DNA of 64,000 nucleotides from Nectonema munidae (lineage: Eukaryota; Nematomorpha; Nectonematoida; Nectonematidae), in NCBI GenBank assembly GCA_030549495.1, contig JAUIRK010000099.1:124001-188000 (forward strand), read 5' to 3'. Under the pieces are notes generated by a model that was not told where the DNA came from, did no database searches, and saw only the letters and a list, made by a program, of their open reading frames with translations. The stretch's first letter is position 1, and each line of letters opens with the position of its first letter. A program made the translations under genes and the position numbers. This document shows positions 1-11,439 of the stretch, in pieces.

Positions 1-200
1 TTTTAACCAAAAAAGTTATTAATTTAGAATTTTCGTTTTGAGTTTTCAATATTTTAATTCATGTTGCTTTCTTATATTTATACGCGAATTTATAACATAT
101 AATGCTTTTTTGCTTATGAAGAATTTTTGCTCAGAATTGAGGAGGCATTTACCAAAAGGGAATATTTGAAAATAAATGTTTAATAGGTGTTTCTGTTTTA

Positions 201-477
201 CAGGGCTGGCTTTAGGCCACTGCAACGTATGTGGCCGCAGTGGGCCCTCGCTTCTCATTTTTCATTTTGATGATATATTGTACGATTTCGCTAAATGCAA
301 GGTTCGCAAAGTAAAGTTACTTTGATCGTCATTTTGTGTTAATGAAAAAGTAATAAAACAAATCCCTTTTCTTTTTTTGAAAATCTTATTTCTCACTTTT
401 AATCTTTTTTCCTATACACACTGTGCCACGCGCAATCCATTTTGCATAGGGTCCCGCGAACACTAGGGCTGGCCCTG
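201..477. mobile_element. Non-autonomous hAT element (MITE), 277 bp
   Basis: The element begins CAGGGCTGGC and ends GCTGGCCCTG, which are terminal inverted repeats of hAT type. It is flanked on both sides by the identical 8-bp word CTGTTTTA (193-200 and 478-485). An 8-bp target duplication is the hallmark of hAT insertion. No transposase is inside, so it must have been moved in trans. The perfect duplication suggests a fairly recent insertion. Confidence 0.85.
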
Positions 478-511
478 CTGTTTTACTTTTAAGTATATAT
501 AGGAAATGATA

Positions 512-608
512 TAAAATAAAAGGAGGCATCAACTTAACTGATTATAATTATAGGTTTAACAAAGAAAGAATACAAAATAAAAGGAGGCATCAACTTAACT
601 TATTATAA
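512..608. repeat. Direct repeat pair, about 36 bp, 60 bp apart
   Basis: The phrase AAAGGAGGCATCAACTTAAC occurs twice, with matching AT-rich flanks (about 512-548 and 572-608). It is a local duplication with no coding content. Confidence 0.8.
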
Positions 609-613
609 TAATA

Positions 614-724
614 CTAGCCGGTCTCGTGGTCGTTTCTCGCTTCTCTCGAAACATAGGATTCTGGGTAATGTGTATTTTGAGTTGCTAATTTAAATTCGCT
701 CGAAACGACCACGGGACCGGTTAG
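614..724. repeat. Small hairpin element with about 26-bp inverted ends
   Basis: The left end CTAGCCGGTCTCGTGGTCG is inverted at the right as CGACCACGGGACCGGTTAG. The arms (614-639 and 699-724) are GC-rich against AT-rich surroundings and enclose about 60 bp. It looks like a miniature inverted-repeat element. No clear target duplication is visible. Confidence 0.65.
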
Positions 725-789
725 TTTTTTTTGTTTAGGCTACGCTCGAAACATAGGATTCTTGGTAGTGTGTATTTTGAGTTGCTAAT
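645..789. repeat. 45-bp direct repeat at exactly 100-bp spacing
   Basis: A segment starting CTCGAAACATAGGATTCT and ending GAGTTGCTAAT occurs at 645-689 and 745-789 with only a couple of differences. The first copy lies inside the hairpin element and the second just outside it, so duplication involved part of that element. Confidence 0.8.
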
Positions 790-1985
790 AGTTTATTAGA
801 GTATATTAATGAATCATAACTTTGTATTAAAAAAATTAAAAAATATACCACTTTTCTTATTAGGTCTATTTCTTTAACCCTCGCATGGCCGTTAAATTTT
901 TCCTTCTGAGAAAAGCCATTTAGGTCCTTGCCGGCCATAGCTATTTCTTTATAGTATTATTATAGTAAAAACTATGAAAATAGTATAATTATTAGTAAAA
1001 ACAATAAAAACCCAACTTTATTTACTTTTACTTTTTTTTAAACTTCACATGTGTTTAAAAATATTTTAAACTGATCGATGATTTTAAGGCTGTTTGCACT
1101 GTCAATTTTGGAATACATTTGATTCGATTATACTCTTGAACTAGTTAACTTCCTTACTTCTCACTGCTGTAGCAGTTTATGTTTTTATTGTATATTTTCA
1201 TCTGTGTGGAGATATAAAACGGAACAAATGCGATGATGTTTATATTCAATGTGATATTGATGATATAACTTTTATGACGTAAAAAATATTGCATTGTGTA
1301 ATATAGTGGTTCTGAAACGGTACTCACTGTGTTCAATACAAATAGCACAATCTCTACACTTTCATTTATATGAAGATATAAAACGCAATCACTGCATATT
1401 CATTTATTTCTTGATAATATAAAGCAATATCCTATCAATAACCTATCATCGATTTATGTTTGTTGCTGGATCTCACATATTTTATAGGCACACAAGAGGT
1501 AAAATTTATATTGCTTTTTCATCTGTCTCTCACCACGCCTTAGCTGATTTTTCTTTTTTTTTGTACATCATAGAATAGTTATCTTTTATTATTGCTTCCA
1601 TTTTCTTCCTTATTCTTTCACAAACCGTAAAGATGCTTTCAAGTTCTTTCGGAAGTTGGAATTGTTTCTTTAGATGGTATTGTATACAATTTTCGTGTTC
1701 CAACATCGAGGGGCAGACCTTCTGCATTAAATATAAGGAACATCTCATCCTCCTGCTTCAAATTTAAAAGCCAGAGACGAAGTCAACCCGTACAAAATTT
1801 GGTCTTTTTTTCACTCCTGAACTCCTTCAAGAAGTTTTTATCAAAACACATTAATACCTAAAAAGAAAAATTGAAAGCTCTTCTAATGTTTCTAATCATT
1901 TGTTATCTTTCAGTGAATCTTTTATCATTGACAAATTTTTAGCGTATATAGCATTTCGATATATTATCTGAATTGAATCCGATCA
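790..1985. other. AT-rich stretch with no recognised gene
   Basis: Only short chance reading frames are present, including a 72-codon one at 1530-1748 (-). I see no known domain, splice-site pattern or repeat structure here. Confidence 0.5.
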
Positions 1986-1989
1986 AAAG

Positions 1990-2690
1990 ATACCTATTGA
2001 AAAACTTTACTCTTTTAAAACTGGCTCACTTTTTGTGAAGGCTGCTATCAGTAAAAATCATTTTAAGTTTATCTCAAGGTTTTTCGTTTTGATGATCCTT
2101 TTACAAGAAACATTCAAAGTAATAATTTACAATGATCATTTCCATCAAGTCTTTTCAAAGTAAGCTTGTATTTTTAGTAAAAATGAGTAAACTATACGAA
2201 CTAAAACTTTTTTTCAGATACTGGATGCCACAAGATTATGTTTGCGTTGACGAACAACTTTTGAGATTCCGAGAAAATTGTCCAATAAAGGTGTACGATC
2301 CCACTAAGCCTGGTAAATGGGGGATAAAATTTTATCACTTGAATGATGCTAGAACATATTACGTTATATGTCTTGAATTACACGCTTCAGACCTACATGA
2401 AAGATCTTACTTCTCAGGATGCAAAATCGTCAAAAGACTTGTGAATTTATCCAAGGTGCCCAAAGGTACTTGAATAATAAGTAATGAGTTTTCACGAGTT
2501 ATGCTTATGGGGTAAGGAGCGCAACTTATCAGTTTTAGGCACAGTGACTTCAAACAAACGGTGTGTTCCTCCAATTTTCAAAACTCAACATCTAAAGAGT
2601 TTGCGATTGGTAGAGTATGAATCCAGGACTTTGTGGAGATAGTTAAAAGGATAAAATCTTTTCTTAAATATTTTGCAAGAGCCTAGTATA
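1990..2690 (+). pseudogene. piggyBac (PGBD4-like) transposase relic
   Basis: This is part of a cut-and-paste transposase of the DDE_Tnp_1_7 family. At about 2040-2125 the translation gives ISKNHFKFISRFFRFDDP, the conserved region ahead of the catalytic core. The open frame 2132-2473 then gives YVCVDEQLLRFRENCPIKVY and KPGKWGIKFY, the block around the first catalytic aspartate (VDEQ). From about 2530, in another frame, GTVTSNKRCVPP matches the typical C-terminal GT-x-x-x-NR-x-x-P box. The pieces lie in different frames with stops between, so it is dead. Neither terminal repeats nor flanking TTAA could be fixed. A near relative lies in the opposite direction at 5.9-6.5 kb. Confidence 0.8.
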
Positions 2691-2699
2691 AATAAAACA

Positions 2700-3935
2700 T
2701 CTCAATTAAGAATGGAAACCGATTATTACATAAACGTATTTCAGGGGTTTTCAAAAAAGTTTGTGGATCATGTGGTATTTATGGACCGATCTACGCTTCC
2801 CTACTAGCCATAAAATGGGAGATTGAGGGAGGAAGGAAGGGCGACCGAAGGTAATTTCAAATACAACAGTTTTTGAAGTGGTAAAGGACAGGGGGTGGTA
2901 ATGAAATTGTTATACGTGCGTTACAGGGCTTAATATATAATATAGGGGGAGTTGAAATTTCAATAATTTTACATTACGTATTCCCCAAAAATCAAATATG
3001 ACATATCATATCATCTGAACATTATTATTTATATAAAATTGATAAATCTTTCTTATGATAATGCTATGATTATTTTTCTTGAGTCCAAAGAAATAAATGC
3101 AATATTAGTCTTATGAAATCAAATTTCGCTCCAGCTGTTAACTCCCTCAATAAAGATGGTTTTTCGCATTGATTGGAAATTTTTGGCCATTTGGAAGAAT
3201 AGTTTCAATATTGGATGATACTTTACTGTATAATAAAGATTGAAGTGTTTCAACATTTATTTATATTTTGAAAACAAATAAATTGATTCTGATTTCAAAA
3301 TTTCCTCTTTTTGATTTTCATGGCATGTTCTTGATATATTGTGTTTCAGGTACAACAGTATAGTAGATGCATCTTTAGTTTTCTCGATCTGACACAGCTC
3401 AACTCTCATTAACCTTAACAAATTGATTGAAAAATTATTAAATTAATATCTTAATTATAAATTTTTTGATGAAATTTATATTGATTAGAAAATTATTTTA
3501 AACTGAAAATTTTGATTGATCAAAATTATCTATCATATCGAATTGGTTAGGTTATAAATCATTTTGATTATAAGAGATATAATCATTTAGATAATTTAAC
3601 TGAATAGAGTGTATGTTTATTCTCCAATATCAGAGAAAAATATGATTAAAAAAATATTGAATCATACACATGTTGAGAATATTTTTACATAAACAAAACA
3701 GAATATCTTACATTATGAAGTTGAGGATATACCTGAAACTAAGTGAAACAGAAATTAGCTTTATCGTAAGTTTTTTACCAAACACAAAAATTGTCCAACG
3801 GGTAAGAATGCGTAAAAAATAAATTTACCTTTTGTCTTCATCGGCTTTCTTTTCATTTTATACGATACAGTCTACTTGTTCTTATACGTTTTCTCTGACC
3901 TAGTTTTTTTGCTACATTTGTTTTAAAAGTCACTA
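2700..3935. other. AT-rich stretch with no recognised gene
   Basis: Nothing beyond short chance frames and low-complexity A/T runs. Part may be transposon sequence outside the coding region, but no ends are visible. Confidence 0.5.
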
Positions 3936-3939
3936 AAAG

Positions 3940-5453
3940 CTAATCTCCCCTTGAAATTATGTCACTTTTCTTTTTTGTTAAGTTTTTAACTGGATGATTA
4001 TCATCGATTCCATATTTTGAAGATGAAAAATAAACAGTTTGCCCACTAAGAGATAGATCTAATAGTTTTTTGGTCCCTTTCAATTCCCTTTCTAGCATTT
4101 CGATCATTTCTGACAGTCTTTTATTTTTCCAATTAATATTCAATTTAAAAATGTGATTTTTACTTTCAGAAATATTAATTTTCCACATTAATGGAATATC
4201 ATATTTCATTCTTGGTAATACAACGTGAGTTTTGATTATTTGGATTAAGTTTTTCAAATAAGAATCAAAATTATTACAGAATTTATTATTGATAAGATTG
4301 ACTAAATAATTAAATTCTGATAAAGATTTTGAACAAATTAAACCTTTTTTAAAAAATAATAAATTATTTAAAACTTTGAATTCATTATTTTTCAAATTTT
4401 GATGCTTTTTATTATGGAAACCAAATTTTCTTTTAGATGCCTAGTACAAAAAATTAGTGTTAGGTCAAAGAATGTATGTTTAAGTCCATTAACAAGTGCT
4501 TTTTCTTGATCACAACCTATAATTAAGGGATAGTCTATGAGTTTTGTTTTTATATTATTGAAAAAATGAGAATATGTCTCAAAACTACAATCATAGTGTA
4601 GGAAAAGGGGCCCAAGAATGATAGGATTTGTGTTTTTACCTTTTCTTAACAACCTTTTGTCTTGAAACACAAAGAAGGTCAAGTAAAGTGGACTTAAATG
4701 AAAAGTTCTGTCTATTCCGATAATGTAATTATTTTTATGAGCCATGTTTAGATGGTTTATTTGAGTAGTATAAAGGATGAATGCAGGAGTGTTGTTGGAA
4801 GAATAACAAGATTGTATAAATCGATCGCCCTTATGAATTGAGTTGAGTAAAAAAAGAATGTCGTCAGAGAGGTTATTTTTATAAGCGTTATTTGTGAGGG
4901 AAAATTTTAAATTTTCTATGTATTTTGAGTCTCTGGGGAGAAATGTATTAGTGAGTAAGGAATTAGTGTAAATGTTTATTGAAGTTTCACCTTGGTGAAT
5001 TTGTTGTTTAATGAAGTTTTTAACTTGGAAGGGTGTTTTAAAATAAGGACATGTGTTTGTTTTCGAATTACCATGTGATAGTGGAACTGAAAAAGACCCA
5101 ATATATTCATATGTGATTAAATTTAGTAGCTTTTTTAGGAAAGGTTTCAAAATATGAAATTCTTCTTTTAAAGTTACTGTTGTTTTTTAAAAAGAGTAAT
5201 ATCTCTTTAAAATAAATCCTTCGCTTAAGTTAGATTTTTTTCAATTTAACTAGCTCGTTATCATTACTTAGTATATAATTGTATTTTTGCATGTATTTGA
5301 GGACCAGGCTCCACAATCATCGATATATAAATTTCTTTCTTTTTCAGGCATTTTTAATAGAAAACATATATTTTTCTTGAACCCTTTAGGAACTTCTTTG
5401 AAAAACGATTTATGTGCAAATGATATAAAATCAAAACATTCTTTCAATTTCAA
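3940..5453 (-). pseudogene. MULE (Mutator-like) transposase, broken in three
   Basis: Three minus-strand frames run in order: 5453-5268 (61 codons), 5150-4392 (252) and 4395-3940 (151). The middle one holds the MULE catalytic domain. IIGIDRTFHLSPLYLT carries the first aspartate block, followed by PLFLHYDCSFETYSHFF, IIGCDQEKAL and the C-x2-H pair in FCTRHLKEN. The last frame carries a C-terminal NWKNKRLSEM segment typical of the family. The two larger frames overlap by 4 nt with a frame change, and about 120 nt separate the first and second. A MULE moves DNA by DDE chemistry; this copy is probably inactive. Terminal inverted repeats and 8-10 bp target duplications were not found. It sits between two oppositely oriented piggyBac relics. 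Confidence 0.85.
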
Positions 5454-5912
5454 AAATGTAGCATTTAGTCCTTTGAATGATGAGCTAGGAGTAAAATGAG
5501 AAAAATAATCATGATAATTTTTTATGGTAATTAAATTATTATTCGTTTTACTATCTTCAATAGGAGAAAATGATCCACATCTAAATATCTGGGTTTATCC
5601 AAAAAGCTTATATGGTGAGATTCATCAACCATGGCAACAAAATGATTTGCAATGTTTTTACCATTTGAGAAAAATTCGTGCATGAAAATAAAATACGTAA
5701 TGGAATATTTTTTTACAATTGGAGTTGAGTGGTGATATTAATCGATATAGAACATATGCGCTATTATCATTTGAATAAGGTGGAAAGATAAGTTCTATAT
5801 GAATATTAAGAGCTGTTGACATGTCACATATGGTAAAAAGATTTGACCAAGCCCCAAAAATTGAAACATTCTCTTTTCGCTAAAATAAAATTTGAGCGTA
5901 CCGTTCCCACAA

Positions 5913-6540
5913 TTATAAACTTTTTTTCACCAATTGGATTTGATCATGTGACTTTCCTGTATTCCATGCGTACTTAGTTTGTTCACATAAAACCAAAACT
6001 TTGATGCTATATTTTGCTGGCTTAGAAGGAATATATTGTTTTATTGGACATCGCCCACGAAAAGATAAAAGTTTTTCACCTATCGTTATATTTTCGTAAC
6101 GTGTAAGAAGAGTTTGCAAATTTCTTAACCACTTTTCCCATAATTTTATGATTGAAGCAAAATTGTGTTTAGCACGACGTTCTTTTCTATCCTTTTTGTC
6201 ATCGAAGCGCAGCACGATGAAAAATTAAAACAGAATCAAATTGATCCATAATATTTGAAATAAACTTTTTAACAAATTTTGTTACTCCAACTTTACCATG
6301 AATAATATTTTCAGCTCTATATTTACCTTGAGATAATAATTTACTTTGTCAACTTTCGATTGAATGAATTAATCTGGAGCACAGGTCCCTCCTATATAGG
6401 TCTATTCTTCCAATATAATGAAAAAACTCACCCTCATTGTTGCCTGTTTTGATTCATCTTTACAAAAGTCTTTTTTACTTCAGGCATAATTCTCCAATCT
6501 TTAATTTTGTCTTTAGTTATCCACAATAAAATATCTTGAG
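5913..6540 (-). pseudogene. piggyBac (PGBD4-like) transposase relic, second copy
   Basis: The open frame 6215-5913 reads LRFDDKKDRKERRAKHNF, then ITIGEKLLSFRGRCPIKQYI and PSKPAKYSIKVL. These are the piggyBac DDE-domain blocks; the usual aspartate in VDE is read here as G in IGE. The frame ends early. Upstream minus-strand sequence to about 6540 gives KDKIKDWRIMPEVKK-like peptide in other frames, probably the N-terminal part. The sequence is close to, but clearly different from, the + strand copy at 2 kb, so these are two members of one family rather than a duplication. Confidence 0.75.
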
Positions 6541-6549
6541 TTGTCTTCT

Positions 6550-9490
6550 TTATTCTCTATCAAATTCTATTAGAATATAATTTAATGTATTATTCATTAA
6601 TTAATATTAGTGGATTGATTGTTGCAAATAAAACAATTGTTTAAATTATAAGAGAAGTATTTAGTTCTCAAAATATATTTTTTTGATATCTTGTTGCTCA
6701 AGAATTTAATTTTTCTTCAATAATATCAATAAAACCTTTCTATCATTTGGGAACCGCTTTTTAATTTTATTATCGCCTTTTTGTACTTTTTATTTTTCAA
6801 ATGAATAGAGAAGTGAGTAAATTCAGAGAATTTCTAATGAAAACATTGTAGTGGCCAGTATCTGTTTAACAGATAATTTATTTATTTCTTACGTCTGAAT
6901 TACCCATGTTAATGAATTTTACAGTATCGTTTTCTTTAAGAAGTTGTAATTTATTACTACTTGAGACCCATATTAAATTGTCATAATTTATTTAGATTGA
7001 ATAAAAGAATGGAGTAAAGCAACTTAGATTTAACAGTTAGGGTATTTTTATATTATAAATTCTAATACGATATCAAGTGTATTACAGTCTGAACATATAA
7101 ATTTGTCGGCAAATCGTCTAGTGGTAAAAGCTTCCCGATTCAGATGTGATTTCTCTTACCATCTGTTCAGCTATAGAAGTTTACTTTTCCCTCTCATGCT
7201 ATACCGACAACTAAAAAATATATATAATTCTAAAATATAGATATATCTTTAATAATTTTATTAAAATTCATTTTTAATGGATAATTATATTCTTAATTTT
7301 GAATTATTTAGCACACAATTTTTAAAATAATAGATTTCGTATTATTGGAAATAAATTTTTTGGTATTTTATTTAGTTATACTTTTTAAAATGGTGCGCTA
7401 AAAATTGGAAATTTACTCAAAAAAATTTACTCATTTTAGTGTGACCCTTAAACCAACTTTCTTCAAAAATATTTCTATTTTCCTATGGATGGTATTATAA
7501 TATTTTTTATCTTAAATATGCTCCTTTTTTAAACCTTTTTAAACACAATTTTTTTTATTGAAATGGAAATCTAAGATTTATATATATATATATCTTTTTC
7601 GAACAGGTTTGTTCATTCATTAGTACCTTTAGAAAAACATCGATAAAAGTTTATATATTATTGTTATAGTTTTACGCTTATGGATCAAAAATTTTTTTAA
7701 ACCACTTCTGCATAAAATATAATTAAATCAGAGTCTTTTGAGATACTTAAAGTTAGTTTTTTTCTTTATTTCGTTTTGGCTCTTAAATTTTTTTTTTTTA
7801 CTTTTTAGTAAATGATACTTTTTTGCTTTTGTATAAGATCAGAGTAAAGAAATTCGATGCTATATTTTGAACAGTGCCCTCACTTGTTGTTTGGTTTGCC
7901 TATGTAGTTGCTACGGGTAAAAATTCTGATGCACCCTAGAGTAAAAGCTTCATTCCTAACCAAATCAGAAGCTTCAGTAACGACCTCTTCCTCCTAGAAT
8001 GGTTTAAAACTTTTTGCTTCAGTACTTGTTTCAAGTCTAGTTAGTTGTTTGCTTTGCTAGTTTGATACTTTTGTTAGCTAGTTTGGGGTGACATCTAAAC
8101 TTAAATTGTCATGCTTTTTTAGCGCGACCCATAAACCCAGTACCAAAAACAAGCGTGACAAAAATAAACACTCATAAAAACCTTCAATTTTCAATCAGTC
8201 GTGCCATAATGTGGCTAGCCATAATTTTGTTTTAGGGAAAATTTCTGTCAATATTCAAGGATATTCACAGTAATTGCTTACTTTACTAGCGTGAGGGATC
8301 CGATAGTGGATAAATTCGTGTCACACTACAAGTGCCTTCATCATTCGTTCTCAAGATTGACCGGATAAAATAGAAATCCTTCTTTGATTTGAAATTTTTT
8401 TTTAAGATAAACCTCTACGTTCAACTTAGTGCATCATAATCTGATTAATTTTCCTATTTCTCCGAACTTGAGGCCATGCCAACGAAGAAATTTCTGTTCA
8501 TAAAGTTATATCACACACACAGATACATTTCATCCACAGTGAAAGAAGTTTTTGGAAATGAGTTAAAGTTCTTAATTAATGATAGTGCCGCCACACAAAA
8601 TTTCACAAGTTTTGGTTGAAACCCACCCACCGATCCAAAACGTTATCTTAACTTTTTATGTGACAAGTTGAATATAGACGTTGCCCCTTAGTTAATTAGT
8701 TGTTGAATGGTAGTTTGATTTAATTTTATTATGTCTAGTTACCACACAAATTATCTACAAAAACATTTTTAAAACAAAATTCATATGTAGATTTTAATTT
8801 TAAAAATGCCTTCATAACAAAGATTTGCTCCTAAAACACTGACACCAAAAAGGCTTGCCCACACTGTTCGTGCCAAACCGCCATAAACCTTCATCCCCTT
8901 ATAAAATGTAATGTTGTTCAGTTTCTGCCCTCTGTTATATTTTATCAATATAAAAAATTTAAATACCAATTTTTGAGAATAATTTTGCAAAATCGATAAA
9001 AGGTTTTAGATCATATAATTTTATCAATTTTTAGTATTTCACTTTGAGAAAAGTTTTAATTAAACCCTCAAAATTCATAAACGTTAGAAGCGATGGTAAT
9101 TTTAAGGGTTCTTTAATTTTAAATAATAAAGTCGTACTGGGCAAAATGAACTTTTAAGCGGGCTAAAATTTGAATTTAAAGTTAACTTAAACAAGAATAA
9201 AGTTTACCAATCATGTTTAACGATGTAGTTTTCTAATCTAATAACCCTTAAACATAAATACTTCAGCTCGCAGTGTTAGTTTTTAATGGTTATTTCACTT
9301 TTCCAAAACAAAGCATTGAAAAGATGATCTGTGATGTTTAGAGAGGATCCCTTGTTAAGAATTAAATATTTTAAATTTCCCTAATTGTTGTTGGTGCATC
9401 AGGTTGAGGTATTCATACGAGCAAAGCAAAGCGTAGTATTTTTATTCTGTTTTCTTTATGAAGAATTGTTCGCTTCTTTCGAGTTCAAGA
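6550..9490. other. Long AT-rich intergenic region
   Basis: No coding sequence is recognised. About 7105-7210 is a weak tRNA-like segment (see findings). The rest is A/T-rich with homopolymer runs. A 69-codon minus frame at 8990-8781 has no recognisable domain. The region just upstream of 9499 must hold the NAPRT promoter, but no TATA box or other element can be assigned. Confidence 0.5.
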
Positions 9491-9498
9491 TGAATTAG

Positions 9499-11217
9499 AT
9501 GGATACCTCCCCGAAAGCGAGCGCAATTTGCTCGCCCAGCACTTCTTATTTGCCTTCGTCGATGCTGATGGACTTCTACCAAATCAATATGGCGTACACG
9601 TACTGGAAGACGAAGTGCCATGAAATCCATGCTGTTTTCGATGTCTTTTTTCGCGCTTGTCCCTTTGGGGGACAGTATGCCGTTTTCGCGGGCTTAGCGG
9701 AGATCATTCACTTTATATCCTCACATTCCTTCTCCTCCAACGACATAGCCTTTTTTCGTGAGACGTGTCCTAATCATGACACAGAATTCTTTGAATTTCT
9801 CTTGTCCCTCAAATTAAGTGAAGCTGTTTCTGTTTACTCGGTCGAAGAAGGTTCGCTTGTCTTTCCTAATTCTCCGATCCTGATGTTGGAAGGCCCCATC
9901 CTCGCTCTTCACTTAATTGAAACCGCTGTCCTTAACACCATCAACTTTGCTTCATTGATAGCAACCAAGGCCTGCAGAATTCGCGTGGCTTTAGGGAATT
10001 CAAAAGATCTGTTGATTGAATTCGGTAGCAGACGAGCTCAGGGTCCAAACGGTGCTTTGCTCGCATCCAAATTTGCGTACATCGGCGGTTTCGATGGAAC
10101 TTCCAACGTTTTGGCGTCGAAATCCTTTCAAATTCCATTGTATGGTACATTTTCCCACGCATTTGTGTCCGCCTTTTCAACTATCCCTCTTGACAGTATC
10201 TTCAAATTTTCGTCACATATCTGTAATGAAGAAGTGACTTTTGAGGAAGTTTACTCACTCTGCCACAAAGTCCTCGCTGAACTCAAACCGCATTCAGAAG
10301 ATCTCGCTTGGAATCTGAAGAATCGTGTCGACAGCGAACTATGTGCTTTCATCGCTCACTCCCTGAATCATAGCGACAACATTGTCTGCCTGTTAGATAC
10401 TTATGACGTCTGCCACAGCGGACTTCCCAACGTGATTGCCTTAGCTGTAGCGCTTTACCAACACTTCAACATGGAGGTAAAAGCAGTGAGAATAGACTCC
10501 GGAGATCTTTGCTACTTGTCCAAATGCTGCAAATACCAATTCGACTTCTCTTCAAAGCTGCTCTCTCTTGGCTCCTTCCTGCAAAATGTGAAAATAATGG
10601 TTTCCAATGACATAGACGAAGACACCATCCTTTCCTTTCGTACGCAATCGCACTCTATTAACGCTTTCGGAATTGGTACGAATCTCGTGACGTGCAAGGA
10701 ACAGCCCTCGCTAGGTGTTGTGTGCAAACTCGTAGAAATGAAGTCCAAGCCCTGCTTCAAAGCAACCCAAGAAATCATCAAGTCGAGCATTCCGTGCAAA
10801 AAGCGCTTGTTTCGCTTCTTCAACCAGAATCCTCTGAACCCTGCTGAATTGATTCCCACCCTCGATTTTATCCAAGCCCATACTGAACCTCCTCCACGTG
10901 TCAATGAAAAGATTCGCTGTCGACATCCCTACGATCAAGACCTTCAACTTACCATCGTTCCTGCAGTGATTGAAGAAATCTTGAAGATTCGATGGTGCAA
11001 GAACATGTGTGATTCGGTGGATACTCTCTCTAATTGCTTTTCCTTTCATAGGATTACGGCAATACGCGAGCGCATCGCAAGAGGTATAGAGAGACTGCGT
11101 GAAGATCACAAGAGAAGTCTTAATCCGACACCTTACAAAGTTTCTCTTTCTCTGCACTTGTATCAGATGTTTCATTCGTTTTGGCGCGAAAAAGTTCCTG
11201 TTAAAGAAATTATTTAA
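9499..11217 (+). CDS. NAPRT: Nicotinate phosphoribosyltransferase
   Basis: The 572-residue product catalyses the first step of the Preiss-Handler route: nicotinate plus PRPP and ATP gives nicotinate mononucleotide for NAD synthesis in the cytosol. Family blocks run in order: LMDFYQINMAYTYWK (about 23-37), ACPFGGQYAVFAGL (53-66), EFGSRRAQGPNGA (174-186), YIGGFDGTSNVLA, YGTFSHAF with H220 at the place of the phospho-histidine, LLDTYDVCHSGLPN, VRIDSGDL (330-337), SNDIDEDTI, and FGIGTNLVTC. Animal enzymes are around 540 residues, so this is full length with a short extra N-terminus. M22 or M24 could be the real start, since homology begins near there. There is no intron and no break, unlike the neighbouring genes. 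GC content is well above its surroundings. Confidence 0.97.
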   Translation: MDTSPKASAICSPSTSYLPSSMLMDFYQINMAYTYWKTKCHEIHAVFDVFFRACPFGGQYAVFAGLAEIIHFISSHSFSSNDIAFFRETCPNHDTEFFEFLLSLKLSEAVSVYSVEEGSLVFPNSPILMLEGPILALHLIETAVLNTINFASLIATKACRIRVALGNSKDLLIEFGSRRAQGPNGALLASKFAYIGGFDGTSNVLASKSFQIPLYGTFSHAFVSAFSTIPLDSIFKFSSHICNEEVTFEEVYSLCHKVLAELKPHSEDLAWNLKNRVDSELCAFIAHSLNHSDNIVCLLDTYDVCHSGLPNVIALAVALYQHFNMEVKAVRIDSGDLCYLSKCCKYQFDFSSKLLSLGSFLQNVKIMVSNDIDEDTILSFRTQSHSINAFGIGTNLVTCKEQPSLGVVCKLVEMKSKPCFKATQEIIKSSIPCKKRLFRFFNQNPLNPAELIPTLDFIQAHTEPPPRVNEKIRCRHPYDQDLQLTIVPAVIEEILKIRWCKNMCDSVDTLSNCFSFHRITAIRERIARGIERLREDHKRSLNPTPYKVSLSLHLYQMFHSFWREKVPVKEII

Positions 11218-11400
11218 ATTCGTTTTTGCTTCTGTTTGTTGCTTTATTATCCTTTAATAATCTTTTTTCAAGGGCTTTTTAAAAGTTTATGATTATTTTT
11301 TGTGACACATCTACAAAGTTCATTCTTTTTTGTTTAATTAGATGTTTTTGTATTAAAAAACTTACTAAAAAAGGCATGCCCTTAGCTTAATAAAGGTTTT
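11218..11400 (+). terminator. NAPRT 3' UTR with AATAAA poly(A) signal
   Basis: The first canonical AATAAA after the NAPRT stop is at 11389-11394, followed by a T-rich stretch, which fits cleavage near 11410. The 3' UTR would be about 190 nt. Confidence 0.6.
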
Positions 11401-11439
11401 TGTCATCATTAATGATGCACTTGCCATCTTTTCAATTTT

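Noticed and set aside
9941-11175. Minus-strand frames of 79-154 codons opposite NAPRT
   Set aside because: They are shadows of the NAPRT reading frame with no family signal.
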